From positions 19,669,572-19,733,571 of the forward strand of contig CM044879.1 in NCBI GenBank assembly GCA_024500155.1: a stretch of 64,000 nt of DNA, in the 5' to 3' direction. Numbering within the stretch: the first letter of the stretch is position 1; every line of letters begins with the position of its first letter. Shown here piece by piece: positions 61,601-64,000 of the stretch. A model generated the notes under the pieces. The model saw only the letters and a list, made by a program, of their open reading frames with translations, was not told the origin of the DNA and did no database searches. The translations under genes and the position numbers were made by a program. Source of the stretch: Chenopodium formosanum. Lineage: Eukaryota; Streptophyta; Magnoliopsida; Caryophyllales; Amaranthaceae.

Positions 61601-64000
61601 TTAGAATTAAATGAAAGTCACATAAACTCAAACAAAGCTTTTTGAATAAAATGAATGTCAATCGCATTCCACAATTGTAATTGAGTAAAATGAAAGTCAA
61701 ACACATTCAACAAAGCTAATTGAGTCAAATGAAAGTCAAACACATTCAAACAAAGCTTTAAATGAAAGTTAAATGCATTCAAAAAATTTAATTGAGTCAA
61801 ATTAAAGTCAAACACTTTCAACAAAGCTTTTAGAATCAAATGAAAATCAAATACATTCAAAAAAGCTTTTTGAATCAAATGAAAGTCAATTGCATTCCAC
61901 AATGCTCATTGAGTCAAATGAAAGTTAAACAAATTCAACAAAGCAAATTGAGTCAAATGAAAGTCAAACACATTCAAACAAAGCTTTTCGAATCAAATGA
62001 AAGTCAAATGCATTCAACAAAGCTAATTGAGTCAAATGAAAGTCAAACATTTTCAACAAAGCTTTTAGAAACAAAAGAAAGTCAAATAAACTCAAACAAA
62101 GCTTTTTGAATAAAATGAATGTCAATCGCATTCCACAATGTTAATTGAGTCAAATGAAAGTCAAACACATTCAACAAAGCTAATTGAGTCCAATGAAAGT
62201 CAAACACATTCAAACAAAGCTTTTTTAATCAAATCAAATTCCAATGCATTCAACAAAGCTAATTTACTCAAATGAAAGTCAAACACTTTCAACAAAGCGT
62301 TTAGAATCAAATTAAAGTCAAATACATTCAAACAAAGCTTTTTGAATCAAATGAAAGTCAATTGCATTCCACAATGCTAATTGAGTCAAATGAAAGTCAA
62401 TCGCATTCCACAATGCTAATTGAGTCAAATGAAAGACAAACACATTCAACAAAGCTAATTGACTCAAATGAAAGTCAAACAGATTCAAACAAAGCTTTTT
62501 GAATCAAATGAAAGTCCAATGCATTCAACAAATCTAATTGGGTCAAATGAAAGACAAACACTTTCAACAAAGCATTTAGTATCAAATGATAGTCAATTGC
62601 ATTCCACAATGCTAATTGAGTCAAATGAGATTCAAACACATTCAACAAAGGTAATTGACTCAAATGAAAGTCAAACACATTCAAACAAAGCTTTTTGAAT
62701 CAAATGAAAGTCAATTGCATTTAACAAAGCTAACTGAGTCAAATGAAAGTAAAACACTTTCAACAAAGCTTTTAGAATTAAATGAAAGTCAAATACATTC
62801 AAACAAAGCTTTTTGAATCAAATGAAAGTTAATTGCATTCCAAAATGCTAATTGAGGAAAATGAAAGTCAAACACATTGAACAAAGCTAATTGAGTCAAA
62901 TGAAAGTCAAACACATTTAAACAAAGCTTTTTGAATCAAATGAAAGTCAAATGCATTCAACTAATTTAATTGAGTCAAATGAAAGTCAAACACTTTCAAC
63001 AAAGCTTTTAGAAACAAATGAAAGTCAAATACATTCATAAAAGCTTTTTGAATCAAATGAAAGTCAATTGCATTCCACAATGCTAATTGAGTCAAATGAA
63101 AGTAAAACACATTGAACAAAGCAAATTGAGTCAAATGAAACTCAAACACATTCAAACAAAGCTTTTCGAATCAAATGAAAGTCCAATGCATTCAACAAAG
63201 CTAATTGAGTCAAATGAAAGTCAAACACTTTCAACAAAGCTCTTAAAATCAAATGAAAGTCAAATACATTCAAACAAAGCTTTTTGAATCAAATGAAAGT
63301 CAATTGCATTCCACAATGCTAATTGAGTCAAATGAAAGTCAAACACATTCAACAAAGCTAATTGACTCTAATGAAAGTCAAACACATTCAAACAAAGCTT
63401 TTCGAATCAAATGAAAGTCAAATGCATTTAACAAAGCTAACCGTGTCAAATGAAAGTCAAACACTTTCAACAAAGCTTTTAGAATCAAATTAAAGTCAAA
63501 TACATTCAAACAAAGCTTTTCGAATCAAATAAAAGTCAATTGCAATCCACAATGCTAATTGAGTCAAATGAACGTCAAACACATTCAACAAAGCTAATTG
63601 AGTCAAATAAAAGTCAAACACATTCAAATAAAGCTTTTTGAATCAAATGAAAGTCAAATGCATTCAACAAAGCAAATTGACTCAAATGAAAGTCAAACAC
63701 TTTCAACAAAGCTTTTAGAATCAAATGAAAGTCAAATACATTCAAACAAAGCTTTTTGAATCAAATGAAAGTCAATTGCATTCCACAATGCTAAGTGAGT
63801 CAAATGAAAGTCAAACACATTCAACAAAGCTAATTGAGTCAAATGAAAGTCAAAGACATTTAAACAAAGCTTTTTGAATCAATTGAAAGTCAAATGCATT
63901 CAACAAAGCTAATTGAGTCAAAGGAAAGTCAAACACTTTCAACAAAGCTTTTAGACTCAAATGAAAGTCAAATAAATTCAAACAAAGCTTTTTGAATCAA
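58617..64000 (-). repeat. Satellite array domain 4 (- orientation)
   Basis: About 5.4 kb of reversed monomers to the window edge. This is the most regular part of the array, with well-kept 236-bp higher-order repeats and few shortened units. Local variants are CTTTTCGAATCAAATG, AGTCTAATGCATT, AAAGCTAACTGAGTC and GAACGTCAAACACATTC. The array continues beyond the window. No gene is visible. Confidence 0.98.
63241..63476 (-). repeat. Representative 236-bp higher-order repeat in reverse orientation
   Basis: From one D-class boundary (TCTTAAAATC at 63241) to the next (TTTTAGAATC at 63477) is 236 bp. The units appear in the order D, C, B, A, F, E as expected for the reverse strand. The length is the same as the + strand copy at 548-783, showing that the same higher-order unit underlies opposite domains about 60 kb apart. 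Confidence 0.9.

Noticed and set aside
1..64000. Telomeric or rDNA spacer repeats
   Set aside because: No TTTAGGG-type runs and no rRNA-like sequence are present; the period and sequence fit a satellite only.

Overview
The window is essentially one block of satellite DNA. From the first to the last base it consists of head-to-tail copies of an AT-rich (about 28% GC) monomer of 39 or 40 bp, roughly 1,600 copies. One 626-bp transposable element at 26369-26994 is the only interruption. I find no protein-coding gene, rRNA or CRISPR array. Open reading frames in the array exist only because a 39-bp unit is exactly 13 codons and has few stops in one frame. The array runs off both edges, so its true size is unknown. 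The CACTA-type transposon with a 3-bp target duplication and the layered satellite organisation point to a flowering-plant nuclear chromosome, in pericentromeric, centromeric or other heterochromatin. The 39/40-bp monomer in a higher-order repeat recalls what I remember of the carrot Cent-Dc satellite, but I could not compare sequences.

Layout. The array has four domains that alternate in orientation. Domain 1 (1-12120) reads in the direction of the GCTTTGTTGAATG motif (called + here). Domain 2 (12121-41557) is reversed. Domain 3 (41558-58616) is + again. Domain 4 (58617-64000) is reversed. Each of the three orientation switches falls on a short palindrome: AGCT at 12117-12120, AAGCTT at 41557-41562 and CAATTG at 58613-58618.

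Hierarchy. (i) Inside a monomer, TTTGA recurs at 10- and 11-bp spacing. (ii) Monomers fall into six recurring classes (A-F) that make a 236-bp higher-order repeat; 548-783 (+) and 63241-63476 (-) are clean copies of exactly the same length. Five-class versions without B are also common. (iii) Multi-kilobase blocks of these repeats are duplicated again, with periods of 246, 314, 548, 1,476, 2,663, 2,720, about 3,700, 4,638 and 11,977 bp.

The transposon is a short non-autonomous CACTA (En/Spm) element with 36-bp imperfect terminal inverted repeats, a TAA target duplication and subterminal CGTAGCGATT/AATCGATACG motifs. Inside it lies a degenerate tRNA-like Pol III promoter segment. The same satellite position is unoccupied in sister duplications (for example 14280-14282), so the insertion came after satellite amplification.
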